The notes under the pieces are model-generated. The model was given only the letters and a program-made list of their open reading frames with translations, did no database searches and was not told where the DNA came from. A stretch of 64,000 nucleotides of DNA from Periconia sp. R9002 (Eukaryota > Ascomycota > Dothideomycetes > Pleosporales > Periconiaceae): NCBI GenBank assembly GCA_023627715.1, contig JAMAHW010000060.1, positions 185,996 through 249,995 of the forward strand, read 5' to 3'. The first letter of the stretch is position 1; each line of letters starts with the position of its first letter. The position numbers and the translations under genes were made by a program. This document shows positions 44,877 to 55,748 of this stretch, piece after piece.

Positions 44877-45952
44877 TCCTCCACATTAGGTTGCCTGCGG
44901 GACTACTGGCAACGAAGAAGACGAGCGACTTCTGCTTCATCAGGATGCCGGCCGGTATCGTACTCATAGCATAATTGACGAAGGACTTCAACGTCCTCGG
45001 TATATCACCCAGAGCTATCTTCTTCACCCTATTATCAAAGGTGTTTTCTTCTTCGCAGTTGATTGGTGTAATCAGTCACGGTATAAACATTGGTTTGGAT
45101 CTCAGGAACCGTTCTTGGCTAGGGACGTGCTCACAGGTAACTATTGCTCCACCCTATTATATCTAAAGATCAAATGCGTTAAAAGACAGCCATGGCAGAA
45201 ATACAATACCTATACACGACCATTTCGGTTTCTACAGACTGTAAAGTCCGAAGCAGGAGCTATGAATAAAAAGAACAGTTGAAGCTTATAGGCAAAGCGT
45301 TCCGAATCACTACACTCAGTACAGCTTACATGTGCACCTCGCGCGAATTTCGTTAGAATAACTAATTACGTAGTTCTAATACTGCTATTAAGATACAAGA
45401 AACAAACATTATCAGCAACACGGCACACAACACACTCGCGGCGGAGAACATGGAGGAGCTCAACGGGAGCAACGATCCGTAGGCAGAGAAATAGAAAACG
45501 CTAAGAGGCTTATTATGTGACGTATGGTTTAATAGACATATGTAGAGACACAATGCATGAGTATCATGGATTGTTTGGCACGGCTGAGGAATTTCACGTC
45601 ATTTAACAAAAAAAAGGCATTGTTCTCATCTACGCTGCGAAATTTCTCGCGTGCAGAAAGCGATAAACACGTCGAAATAGCAGATTATATAAGGGAGATT
45701 CTGTTAAACAATCAATGATTTCATTTTTAATGCATTACCAAGCACCCAAACAACATAAGAAAAATGAGAGAAGTTCCCCCAACTCCCGCCGTGAAAACAA
45801 CGTAGCGCCAGAAAGCAAAAAGCAAAAGCAAAAACTCCTGATAATCCGCAGAACAAACAAGTCCTAAGTAAACTACCTGTAACCAACAAAGCAAGTACTA
45901 TGCATCGCCGTCCTCCTTCCCCATAATCCCCCGCCCTTCCATCATCATAACA
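44877..45952. other. intergenic, convergent 3' flanks
   Basis: About 1.1 kb, AT-rich, short open frames only. No gene seen. Confidence 0.55.
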
Positions 45953-46723
45953 TCACGCCCCCCTTCCCTGTCCCCGTCCCCGTCCCCTCCCTCTACCCCT
46001 CCCACCCCTCCCCCTCATCCCACCCTCCCTATTCCTCCGAAACTCTTCTACCTTCGCCCACACCCTCTCATACGTCCAATCCGTCCATCCTTTCCCTATC
46101 TCCCGTCCGAAATTGTCCTTCAGGACATACATCCTCGGGTTCACCAGCAGCCACTCCATCATCTCCTCGAACTCCTTCTGCGGCGTGACGCCGCGGACGT
46201 AGAACAAGGCGATGTTAGTCGCGACTTTGTAGGAGCCTTCGCGGGAGATGGTGGCATGGCAGTGGTAAAAGTGTGGGATGTAGTGGGGGAGGGTGGTGGG
46301 GGTGAGGGGGATGGTGTAGATGTAGGTGTAGATGGTTTCGATGGGGGTGTTGCTGTATGTGAGGAGAGTGGAGAGGAGTGGGGGGTCGTTTGGGTTGGTT
46401 GTTGGGGGTGGGGAGGGGGAGAGCCGGGTTAAGGCGGTCGTGAGGACCTGGGCGTAGGTGGGAGGGGCTTGTGGGGTGGCTTCGTCCTCGGAGTTGTCTT
46501 CGGTCTCGTCTTCGCTATCTGTGTCTTCATCCGAGGAGGAGGGCGAGTCATATTCTTCGTCATCGGATGTGAAGTCAATGACGAGGTCCATCCAGTTCTC
46601 GGCTTTGAAGCCGCGAGGGAGACGGACAACCTCTCCCGTCCGAGGGACTTCGAAGAGGACGTAGCGGGATACTCTGGGAGCATAGGCGACGTCAGAATCG
46701 TACATGGAGTCGGCGTCGGACAT
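45953..46723 (-). CDS. protein with acidic N terminus and RGG/RG-rich C terminus, unknown function
   Basis: Intronless, 256 aa. Residues about 50-90 are strongly acidic (DDEEYD, SSSDEDTDSEDETED). A compact middle part follows with PPTYAQVL and a hydrophobic/Tyr-rich stretch (ETIYTYIYTIPL, HYIPHFYHCHA). The C terminus has a conserved-looking helical segment (EFEEMMEWLLVNPRMYVL, GWTDWTYERVWAKVEEFRR) and ends in a run of Arg-Gly repeats. RG-rich ends bind RNA or are methylated in many nuclear proteins, so an RNA-linked role is possible, but I recognise no family. The middle may include a small domain of its own. Confidence 0.75.
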   Translation of the reverse strand: MSDADSMYDSDVAYAPRVSRYVLFEVPRTGEVVRLPRGFKAENWMDLVIDFTSDDEEYDSPSSSDEDTDSEDETEDNSEDEATPQAPPTYAQVLTTALTRLSPSPPPTTNPNDPPLLSTLLTYSNTPIETIYTYIYTIPLTPTTLPHYIPHFYHCHATISREGSYKVATNIALFYVRGVTPQKEFEEMMEWLLVNPRMYVLKDNFGREIGKGWTDWTYERVWAKVEEFRRNREGGMRGRGGRGRGRGRGRGQGRGA

Positions 46724-48118
46724 GGTGATATTTGTGAATTTTTTTGGGGTTTCTTGTTGGGTGTCGATCGACTCGCTGAATAGGAGTTGGTAAGGCGTGG
46801 GTTGTGGTCGATCGAGTTGGTTTGGTTTGGTCTAAAACAAAAAGCAGAAGAACAGGAAACATGATGATGGGTTTGGATTATATATTCGTAATTGGGGAGG
46901 GGGGGGGGTTGTGCACAACGTATCGTAATCACGCACTGCTACTGTTTGCTCGCAACGCACGCGTGCACAATGTCGAAGAGCCGCGAGCTCTCCGTTATAG
47001 TCGTCATCAACGTGCCAGTTTTGGAAAGCAAGCGCACAAACGCGCACGCTCGAGGACAAGCATTCTGTATCAACGATGTACGATGTTGTCCGGTTCGAAA
47101 TGAGACTGTGCGGAACGAAGAATGAAGGAACGGAGCAATTGTAGGTGAATGTGGTCCGTTTCTTTGGCTTGATAACCCAACGCAGAGCAATAAAAATAAG
47201 CTTGATATCGTAAGTATATAAGCTGTTTAAAATAGCGGTAAAGCACGATATATACAGATCCATGACTATCGTACTTGTGTAATCAAATGAAGATCCAAAC
47301 AGCTATAGTCGACACCAGTATACACGGAGAAAGTCGGAAACGTAAATGAGACTTAAGAAATAGAACGAAAGGGCCCGCCCCCCCAGCATTAAATATACCT
47401 TGCGTTTGACCTATCTTATTTGGCATCATATTGATTGCTAATTTGCGGTTTGCTTGCTTGACATGAGAGGTGGTTAGACAACATTCACAACAGCACGTCC
47501 GAGCACAAAGGTGGCACGCCTTGTTTACGCCCTTACTTCAAATGGTTATTAATCCCCTCTTTTCAAGGTTTACTCATCTAGGTGGAACCCCTCCTACTAG
47601 TTCGCTAAACAATATCCGAGCCACTGAGCACAAATCCATTCACTTCCCCAGCTTCCCTCTTTTGAAAATAAAAGAAACCCCCCGAGGGCTATCCATTGAT
47701 TGTATAAACCGTACGGAGACCCTTTCAATTGCTTGTTAGGATTACTAGCGCGCTTTGTGTTTGAGTGAATGCATCGCCGTGACCAAGTCACGTCTCTCTC
47801 CGTACATACGTACGGTATGTATACCACATCTCTCATACTACGACTCCATCACCCAATCAATCACTTCCCCTCCATCTCTCATATTCATAACCAGTGTCCT
47901 CCAAGACTTTGAGAAGTAGTCAATCACTTCAGCCTTCCAAAAACCCCTTCACAGCACCACCCTAACCTACCCACCATCCCCCTCATCAGTCCTAGCAACC
48001 ATACCTACCTACTAAACAGATACCACCACCTCAGTCCCCCCACAACATCTACCCCCTTTCCACCCTCCCCTCTTCACCAAGAATTTTTACAGAGCACCGG
48101 GACATCCGCCACTTTGCG

Positions 48119-48164
<46 letters not shown>

Positions 48165-48166
48165 CA

Positions 48167-48209
<43 letters not shown>
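48119..48209 (+). repeat. double poly-A tract (A44, CCCAC, A42)
   Basis: Two uninterrupted A runs of 44 and 42 bases are separated only by CCCAC. Neither side shows a recognisable element or a clear target-site duplication. It could be a retroposed tail, a slippage-grown tract or an assembly fault. Confidence 0.9.
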
Positions 48210-48210
<1 letters not shown>

Positions 48211-49002
48211 ACCCGTCAAAATGCGAAACTTCCTCAAGTTACTGCATATATACACTTAACAGAGCGGGAACAAAAGTGCGCAAAGGTAAGGCGTGAAGGG
48301 AATAGCGGAGGAATACTTTATATATCATGATAGTATTGATGGTTTTAGGTGTATAGATAGTTAGAGATATGTTGGGATGTTGTCGGTTTGGATTAGGAAC
48401 ATGTGGGGCGTAAGGGTTTGTAGGGAGAGTAGAGTAGGGTATGTAGGGGGTAGTAGGGTGGTGGTGCGTGCCTTCCTGTATAACCTCTGTCTCTTATAGA
48501 TTAATAGAGCTTAAGCGCTAGCTTCAGATCCTCACTTTCTTAATTATCTATCTAATAAATATGAAATTGTTGGCTCGAGAAAGAAGAAGCGGGCAGCTTA
48601 GTTATGAAAACGCACATCTTTCTACTTTAAAATAAACTGTTATGTAACCTTCTTAACGTTTTTAGGATTGTATAGAAGTTGTTTAATAGTGTGGGAAAGT
48701 AGGAAAGGTAGGGTTGAAATACTGTTTAAAGGGTCTGCTAGACTAGGGTAGACGAGGAGTTTTTGGCGGGATGGGGGGTTGTTCCCGACGGGGTATGAGA
48801 TAGTGAAGGTGTAGGGTGTAGGGAGGGGTTGAAAATTTGGATGGATGGAATAGATGTAGGAAGCTGGGGTGTGTGGTGGTAGGTGGGGGTTAAGGTTGGG
48901 CGGAGTGAGAGGGTGATGGGGGATAAAGGGGAAAGGTTTATATAGAGAGAGAAGGAAAGGGGAAGACAAGGGGAAAGGAAAAAGGGGGAAGAGAAGTCGC
49001 AC

Positions 49003-49028
49003 ACATTCACATTCACATTCACATTCAC
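49003..49028. repeat. ACATTC hexanucleotide microsatellite
   Basis: Four copies of ACATTC in a row, followed by ACAACC. Confidence 0.9.
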
Positions 49029-49442
49029 AACCAAAAAGAAAAAAAAGTTTAAACACAAGAATAGAAATTCTAAAAAAAGGTAAAGACCGACTCATAAACA
49101 CATAACCATCATCAAAAACCTATCTTCAGCCCAGCCAGACATTGCCGCTTTTATATACATTTGTGTTCTCATCTTTCCTTTCTTTCACCATCAATCCTAC
49201 TCTTTCAACCATTATTTAGTCCTCCTCTTTCCAGATGAGACGCTTCGACCCGCTGCGAAGGAAAAAAATACTACAAACTAGACATTTGGGGATATAATGA
49301 GTGACTGTACGGTCAAGGTATATGTACGTGTACGGAGATTGTGCGGGAGAAGGAGGAAAAGGGGGCTATATGCACAGGGAGGAGGTAGGAGGGAGGGAGA
49401 GGAGAAAAGGGGTTTTGTTTTGTGCCCATCCAAGTCGAGCAT

Positions 49443-50376
49443 TTACTCGGGCTTTCCAAGGATGCCGCGAGCCATGTGCCTCTTGCGGAGGTTGTACTCG
49501 ACAGCGCGCTTCTTGGCGGCCGTGGACTGAGTGAAGGCAGCGGAGCCACCAAAGGGACCGGCAAGGGCGGCGTTCTGCATGCGGACGATGCAGACGTTGG
49601 AGGCGCCGCCGGCGGTGCCCTGGCACGTCATGCCCTGGGGCATCTGGACCTTGACGGGGAAGTCCATGGTGGAGGCGGCAGACAGACCGCCGATGCCGAT
49701 GCCGGGGACGTTCTGGGTGACCTTTGCGTCCTGGAAGGCAGCTGGGTCGGTGCCGCCCGAGGTGGCGTCGATCTGGGCGGTGAGGGGTCCCGCGCCGTCC
49801 TGGTTGACTTGGTGGAAGGTCATGGTGATGGTGCCGTCGTCGGCGGTGGTGGGAAGGCCGGAAGAGGCGCCCTGGCCGGCGGCTGCGGCGACGCCCTGCT
49901 CGGTCGTGCCCTTTGCGGTCTTGGTGCCTGCGCCCGCAGCACCTCCAGCGGCAGCACCCTTGCCCTTGCCGCCTCCAAGAAGGCCACCGAGCAGTTGACG
50001 CTTGTTAGCAGCGGTAGCGTCCGTGGAAGCATCACGCTTAGTAGCAGCACCAGTGCCCATGAAGTTTGCAATGGCAGCGCCAGCGTCGACGGGACCGGCC
50101 TTGGTGCGGCCGAGGGCAGAAGCCTTGCCGCCCATCTCCTTGGTGCGGATGATGGAAGTATCGGCCTCAGAGCCGCAGAGAGGGCTGGCACAGTCACGAG
50201 GAGTGCCGTCAGCGACTGTTTTGTGGGTTAGTGATGAGTTGGTGGTGAATGCGGGAGAGTTACTGACCGGAAAGACCGGGCATGGTCACACCGTTGGCAC
50301 CCTGGACCTGAGTGATGACACCGTGGGCATTGGCGGCGGCCGCGAAAGCAGCAATGGCGACGAGAGAGTACTGCAT
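49443..50376 (-). CDS. second Egh16/MAS3-type secreted protein
   Basis: Model complement(join(49443-50215, 50268-50376)), 293 aa. The 52-nt intron (GTCAGT...ACAG) gives GLS-VADGTPRDC in frame. A signal peptide of about 17 residues ends ANA, and the mature start is HGVITQVQGANGVTMPG. A Gly/Ala/Lys-rich insert with two Lys-Arg sites (TKRDAS, NKRQLL) lies at about 78-120. The core then has FHQVNQDGAGPLTAQIDATSGG, PQGMTCQGTAGGASNVCIVRMQN and AGPFGG. The last two blocks match the copy at 30779 ([17 protein letters not shown]). The end is basic (KKRAVEYNLRKRH). The TATA box lies 218 bp upstream. Same presumed role as its paralogue: a secreted protein possibly linked to host or surface interaction. 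Confidence 0.9.
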
Positions 50377-50534
50377 TTTGATGGATGGGGGTTTTTGTGG
50401 GGTGTTTAGTTGTGGAATGGCAGTTGGAAAGACTGGTAAAAAAGTTGATTATTAAGTAAAGCGACCGGCGCAAGTAGAATTAGAATGAAAGGAAAATGGA
50501 AAAGCGAGTCTGGAAAGATGCTGAAGAGAGAAGC

Positions 50535-50535
<1 letters not shown>

Positions 50536-50566
<31 letters not shown>
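50536..50566. repeat. GAT microsatellite in the leader of the second Egh16-like gene
   Basis: About ten GAT units; on the coding (minus) strand these read CATCATCAT, between the TATA box and the ATG. Confidence 0.9.
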
Positions 50567-50593
50567 TTGCTACTTGGGAGATCTCGCTGCCAT

Positions 50594-50601
50594 CTTATAT
50601 A
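50594..50601 (-). promoter_or_regulatory. TATA box for the second Egh16-like gene
   Basis: TATATAAG on the minus strand, 218 bp before the ATG at 50376. Confidence 0.6.
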
Positions 50602-52016
50602 CTCGTCGCTGTGTGACGGTCGACATCATGACTAGGGCAAAAAGCTTAGGCAGGACAAGCTTCCTGGTCGGTGGTTTACGGGACTAGGGTAGTGTCGAGA
50701 AGGTTTCCTCGGGGGTTTGCTGCGGAATGTGTTTGTTCAATGCGAGTAGTAGAGAACATTGTCGAGTGTGAGACAGGTCGGAGGCTTGAAGTCGAGACAG
50801 TGTTGGTCGAACCAATTCAAAAGCGGCTAGAGCAGCTGCAACGGGACGATCGTTCTCAGGAGCTTAAACTAGGGATTCCCGCATTGGGCATCGAACATGG
50901 ACACGGAGAAACGATATCGCGGCTCCTACTAATGCATCGCATCAATGTTTGTGATTCGAAGACGACTCGCCGAAGCGAAGGTGTTTCGAAATTCGCGCCT
51001 CGGCATCTATGAATAGATGGTGCTGGACTGGAACGAATCTGCGACTTAAACAAAGCTTGCTGATCTTTGGTTTGAGGTAACATTGAACTAGCATCAATTG
51101 ATGGCGGTCGATCACGAACATTGAGTTCAATTGATACCACGATTCTCCCGTGGCTCTTCACAAAAGGAGATAAATATGAAAAACGCCCCGATATCTTGTG
51201 CCTCAAAGATGGTGAACCGCTGACGAAGAAAAGAATCGATCTTAAAGTTTCACTCTATTCTCTTTCCCACACACTCGATTATTCCCGCCTAGAAAAGAAA
51301 AGGTGAAACAAGCTCTTTTTCCAAGCGCCGCGTTCGCTGCGTTTGAAGCTTGGCACACACACATAGGAAACGAGTCGTGGCGCATCATGTTTTGTGAGGT
51401 AGGTGGGTGTGGATATTTCTCGTTTCACAGTAGTGTGCGTCTTTTCTTGAGTTGTTGCCGACTCACTGACTAGTCAGGCTGGCTGTGTGCTCTCTTTCGG
51501 CAGTGATTGACTCCGATTCTAAGCCGCTACGCTATGCTGCCTATCCCAACGAGAAAGCAGTTTGTATCCTAAAGATCAAGGCAATAAACATCCCGAATTC
51601 TGCCCGCCCACAACCGTGCCGTTCCAAACCAGCTCCCGACGATACGAAAACGAAACGAGCGACACCAGGACACTGCCACCACCGCACCGAGGTTCGTTGC
51701 AGATCCGATCAATGGCAAAACAGAAGCTGCCACGGACGCATCCCGTTCGCATAAACTTCTTCCGGGGCGATTCGGGAAGCTGATAGTACTTGCCTGAGCG
51801 AGCTGTCGCGCGTCGAGGTCAAGATTCCTCGGTTCCTCGTTCACCCAATCAGAGTGATTGATTGGGATTGAGGAAAGCAGTGTGACTCTATCTTTAACTG
51901 CGTTTTATGCAGTATCGAGCTTCGCTTCCAGAATATCGGTAACATACCGCTCACACCCCGTCCCGCGTGAATATCCAACTTCTTCCCTTCCCTTCCCATC
52001 CCATCCCATCCCATCC

Positions 52017-53165
52017 TCACCCAACACCAACACCAACACCACCCCCCTCCCTCCCCTCGACCCCCTCAACAAACGCCCTAAACTCCCTAACCTCCCTAAT
52101 CCAAACATACCGCACGCAAACCTCCTGAATCTCAAAGTAAATCGCCTCCATCCCCACCAGATCCTTGCGAATCAGATTGCGCATGAACAGCAGCAGAAGT
52201 TTGACCGCGCGGGTTTGCGCTTCGCGGCCGTGGTCGAGGTCGTCGATGCTTGGAGTAGTGGTGTTGGGGTTGGTGGCGGAGGGAGATTCGCCCATTTGCT
52301 CGGTGAGACGGAGCGCGTGCTGGATGTAGTCGCTGATGATGGGGGCCGGGTCGATGTTGTGGGCTTGGAGGGTTTGTTCTTGGAGGAGGGTGGTTAGGAA
52401 GTCGAGCGAGGAGAGCTCGATGGGGAGGTGGGTGAGTTCGGGGATGGCGGCTTCGGGGGAGGTTTTGAGGCGCGTGAGTATGTCTTGCTTCCATTGCTGG
52501 AAGTCGGTGAGCTTGGAGGAGCGGGGTTTTTGTGCATCGTTATTACTGCTGTTGCTGCTGCTGTTGCTTTGGCGAGTAGAGGGAGGGTTGTCCGCGGTGC
52601 GAGGTTCGGGGGGTTCTGGTGTGCGCTCGTAGATATCTTCCTCCTCCAACATGCGGATATACGGCCTGAGATCGAATGAATCCCTCTGCTGCAGCTCGAC
52701 GAAATCCGTATACAATTGTCTAGGACTCTTCCCTGTAAACTGCGCGACATTGCGAGACTGCAACAAAGCCTTGATAAGACCCAAGCGCACAATCCAAATA
52801 TCACGCTCCAAAATGTTTCCAACACCCGCATTCGTCTTACTCGTAGGAGCTGCAGAAAGCTGATTCTCAAGCCTCTGTACCGTTTCGACCCAGTGAGACA
52901 AAAAAGGATTGTTGCGGAGCGGGGTATGTTGATTGATGAAGTAGAGCCTGAATTCGCAGTTGACGAGGACGGAGAATACCTCCCAAGAAGGTGACACTCG
53001 TGCCTCTTCCTCCTTCGCATCCAACGTATTCTTCAACCTCAAAGACTCTTCAAACAGATCCGTAGGGAGCTTCCCTGTTACGTCCGCACCAACCTCTCCA
53101 CAAGCCCGCTCCGCATCGCTGCACGAAGCGATCTCGGCCTCGGTCAAGGCCGCGGTGATATCCAT
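52017..53165 (-). CDS. CCR4-NOT complex subunit 11 (CNOT11-like)
   Basis: Intronless, 382 aa from the ATG at 53163-53165; the open frame extends upstream only to a GTG. Two blocks resemble animal CNOT11. The N-terminal block has a short helical region with NNPFLSHWVETV and RDIWIVRLGLIKALLQSRN. The C-terminal block is MRNLIRKDLVGMEAIYFEIQEVCVRYVWIREVREFRAFV, whose second half matches the pattern LIRNK...LFIEVQAFCIEFSRIREA...FR of that family. A low-complexity Ser/Asn/Pro linker (about 210-240) separates them. CNOT11 binds the N-terminal part of the NOT1 scaffold in the deadenylase that shortens mRNA poly(A) tails. A Gly/Val-rich end (GGGVGVGVG) is probably disordered. Assignment rests on remembered family pattern, not on a search. 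Confidence 0.72.
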   Translation of the reverse strand: MDITAALTEAEIASCSDAERACGEVGADVTGKLPTDLFEESLRLKNTLDAKEEEARVSPSWEVFSVLVNCEFRLYFINQHTPLRNNPFLSHWVETVQRLENQLSAAPTSKTNAGVGNILERDIWIVRLGLIKALLQSRNVAQFTGKSPRQLYTDFVELQQRDSFDLRPYIRMLEEEDIYERTPEPPEPRTADNPPSTRQSNSSSNSSNNDAQKPRSSKLTDFQQWKQDILTRLKTSPEAAIPELTHLPIELSSLDFLTTLLQEQTLQAHNIDPAPIISDYIQHALRLTEQMGESPSATNPNTTTPSIDDLDHGREAQTRAVKLLLLFMRNLIRKDLVGMEAIYFEIQEVCVRYVWIREVREFRAFVEGVEGREGGGVGVGVG

Positions 53166-54299
53166 CTGCCTTTCCGCCTCCGCGCGCGCAACAACAAGTC
53201 GGTGCCGTTTTGTTGAGGAAACAAGGACGCCGAGGGAGGAGATGCGGGTAGTGGAGACATAAGTGGGAAGGCAGTCGGTCGTATGCGTATCGTGGGTGGA
53301 GAGAGATGGGGAGAGCTTTTGCGCGCGCACGTGTGTAAGTGGTGGAAAAGAGGAGGAAAGGCGTGTCTAAGTGATGATGTGTCCGTGTGAAGTGTGATGT
53401 GGTGTCACGACGCGCCGCCCGCCCGCCTTTTTCCATGGTTCCGCCGAGTGGGCGGGCGGAAGGTTCCGAGTTCCGCTTTGGCAACACTGCACCTCAACTG
53501 CTACAATTAACTTCATGTTTTCCTCTCTGCGGCGTAAATATCTAAATTTTGACTGGATTCTAAGTGTTCGCGAAAACGATATACTTGTAAGTGCGCAATT
53601 ATTACACCTCGATCGCCCTTACTGCACAATTGGTGAAACACCAAACACCACTTTCTCCGCAAACAAAAAGAAAACATTACGTCACGCCACACCTTTCCTC
53701 CCTCCAATCATCACCAGACAATTCATCACGCAACACTCACACCAACACCCCTCGAAAGGACTCATTTGCACGTAATAAATTAAAAATTTCTCACTAAGAA
53801 CGCTATGCTAGCAACCCAATGTCGTCAATCGACTCAATAACAAAACACGGGGTTCGAGAGACATTAAACGCGGGGAAAAGGTTAAGGTCGTGGAGTATAA
53901 CAAAGGAGAAGCAGCGGTGCAGAGATTCGAACGCCCCATGCATGCCTTTCTCTTCTCGGTAGTTCTCTGCCAAGGCACCTGGTGGCAGAGCCAAACAAGA
54001 CGTGGCTGGCCATCGATTTATCGTTGGACGAGGTGGGTACTCGGTAAAGCCGGAAGATCAAAAAGGATGCTCGACGAAGAAAGGAAGGACGGAACGAAGC
54101 GGTAACCATTAAGCCGTCACTCCGAAGAGGTAGCTTTCGCACTAAAAGAAGATTGGAAAAAACCAGGGTATCGTCGTGTTCGTAGGTAGGTGATGTAGCG
54201 TAGCGTAATAAAGTCGAGGATCGGTCCGCGCCCTTCGTTTTCGAGCTCACGAAGGAAATCCGTTCATTGTTCGTTGCTGATCGCGGAACGTTGCGGGGT
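53166..54299. other. intergenic
   Basis: Promoter of the CNOT11-like gene and 3' flank of PMP3. A 53.4-53.46 kb stretch is GC-rich (GGGCGGGCGGAA). No gene seen. Confidence 0.5.
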
Positions 54300-54538
54300 T
54301 TAAAACTTGAAAATGATGTAGATGGCGTGGATGATACCCTACGAAGATCACCGTTAGTCAAAGGTCAATGCATACCTATCGTCGTGGTGGGGTGAAAACG
54401 TACCGGAATGTAACCTAGGATGGTCAACAAGATGTTGATGAGGAAATCAGCATTACATCCGCGCTCAAGGAACACGCCCAGAGGAGGGAGGAAGATGGCG
54501 AAGATGAGCTTGATGATGTCGCTAGCGGTGAAAGCCAT
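54300..54538 (-). CDS. PMP3: PMP3, plasma membrane proteolipid 3
   Basis: Model complement(join(54300-54338, 54404-54538)), 57 aa. The 65-nt intron (GTACGT...CGTAG) joins LGYIP to GIIHAIYIIFKF. The family layout is complete: an N-terminal helix SDIIKLIFAIFLPPLGVFLERGC, a short loop NADF, and a second helix LINILLTILGYIPGIIHAIYI. Length is typical for UPF0057/PMP3. The protein sits in the plasma membrane and in yeast limits membrane hyperpolarisation and cation sensitivity. CRE-like sites occur about 0.6 kb upstream. The start at 54538 is the only ATG that fits the family; an upstream in-frame ATG would add a non-hydrophobic leader. Confidence 0.97.
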
Positions 54539-55748
54539 TGTGTCTGATGCTGGGGGTGTGTGGAGAATGCGTGTAGGTACGTGCGTGCGTTGGGAAGTGG
54601 TTGTTGCGATCAAATTGCGTTGCGTTACGTTTAGTGTAGAGAAAGAGGAAACCTCAGCGTAGCGCGGGAGGGAGGTGAAGTATTTAAGCAGCCAGCAGCC
54701 ACGGGACGTGCCGGCATCATTGCTTTGTCAATCACTGGATGGACGCAACCATGGTTTTTTTTGGGTAGCCAAGTATTACCCAGCCAGACACACGCACACA
54801 TAATGCCTACCTAACATCTTGTCCCGTCACCTGGCTACCTAGGACTGATGAGGAGACGCCTACGTCATCAAACAATCACTCGCAAACACCACACACAGCC
54901 AAGTTTTCTACGCCACACCCCATCCACACCCCCCTCCCAGTCATCACCCCTCGCTTTTCTCCTGCCTTGGCCTAGACACCGGTATCCGGCTATTTCTAAA
55001 AACAGCAAAAGTTGGCAAGGTGGAAAAATCTTGCTCTAGAAGCTTCAGAGACTTCGGATGGTGCGGAACGAACGGCATGCTGCGGGTTGGTCGGCACAAG
55101 GCAAAAGGCAAAAGTGATGTCGAGAATCGAGATGTGAGGCTTGTAGGTGGCGTCATAGGCCTGTGGCGTCATAGCCTTGTTTTGTGGCTGAAAAGAAACT
55201 GGGCGTGGCGTCATCGACAGCCACAGCCAGCGCTTGCGTCTACGCGTGACGATCACTCAACGTCCAAGAAGGAGCTTGGAAAGGCAAAGACGATTGGTTT
55301 TTGGAGCCACATGAACCCCCAACGCGCGGCGAGGGCCGATGTATCTAAGTACAAGGAACGTGATTTTCGGAGATTTTCACACGCGACAAGAGACAGGGAG
55401 AAGATAGGGCGGAGTGATCGTCCTGGCTCATATCACGAAGGGTCTGGAGATAGTATACGAGCTGTATACGTATGTAGGTATGGTTGAGATATTTGTGTGA
55501 AGTAATCAAGGGGCACAGGTATTCAAAAGGGCGCAAGTACTGTTCTTCATGACGAGAAATTCATGTCTTCATTGAAACTGGTATAGGAAATGGAGAAGGA
55601 GGAAAGTGGGGATATCAACCGTAAAAGCCCATGGCAGAAACAAAAACCTCCGACTCTGCCCTCCTAGCAGACAAAAAAAAGAGATACCCGTAGGCTCATT
55701 CACTCGTGAAAGTCATCCATCTCCATCCTTCCGTCCATCGCGAGCATT
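54539..55748. other. intergenic, upstream of PMP3
   Basis: Contains three TGGCGTCA elements (55148, 55164, 55206). Random-looking frames otherwise (up to 155 codons). The 3' flank of the CsbD-like gene lies at the far end. Confidence 0.5.
55148..55213. promoter_or_regulatory. three CRE/ATF-like TGGCGTCA elements
   Basis: TGGCGTCATAG at 55148 and 55164 (16 bp apart), plus TGGCGTCA at 55206. The reverse is TGACGCCA, a variant of the bZIP site TGACGTCA. They lie 610-675 bp upstream of the PMP3 start, so they may or may not serve it. Confidence 0.5.

Larger units (their letters stand above)
46724..49442. other. 2.7-kb intergenic region with homopolymer tracts
   Basis: Contains a G10 run near 46895, a double poly-A tract (48119-48209) and an ACATTC repeat (49003-49028). 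Open frames such as the 153-codon one at 48640-49101 are Phe/Pro/Leu-rich products of skewed sequence. No gene seen. Confidence 0.5.
50377..52016. other. intergenic, promoter of the second Egh16-like gene and 3' flank of CNOT11
   Basis: Holds a GAT microsatellite and a TATA box for the minus-strand gene at 50376. Beyond 50.7 kb I see short frames only. Confidence 0.5.

Noticed and set aside
48640..49101. 153-codon minus-strand frame
   Set aside because: Phe/Leu/Pro-rich product of G-rich sequence plus an ACATTC microsatellite; no start context or domain.
49422..50409. Long plus-strand frames (up to 269 codons) opposite the second Egh16-like gene
   Set aside because: They are antisense shadows of the GC-rich coding exon.
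53920..53995. tRNA-like T-loop string (AGATTCGAACGCCCC)
   Set aside because: Flanking bases do not form the T stem or an acceptor stem; no anticodon arm.
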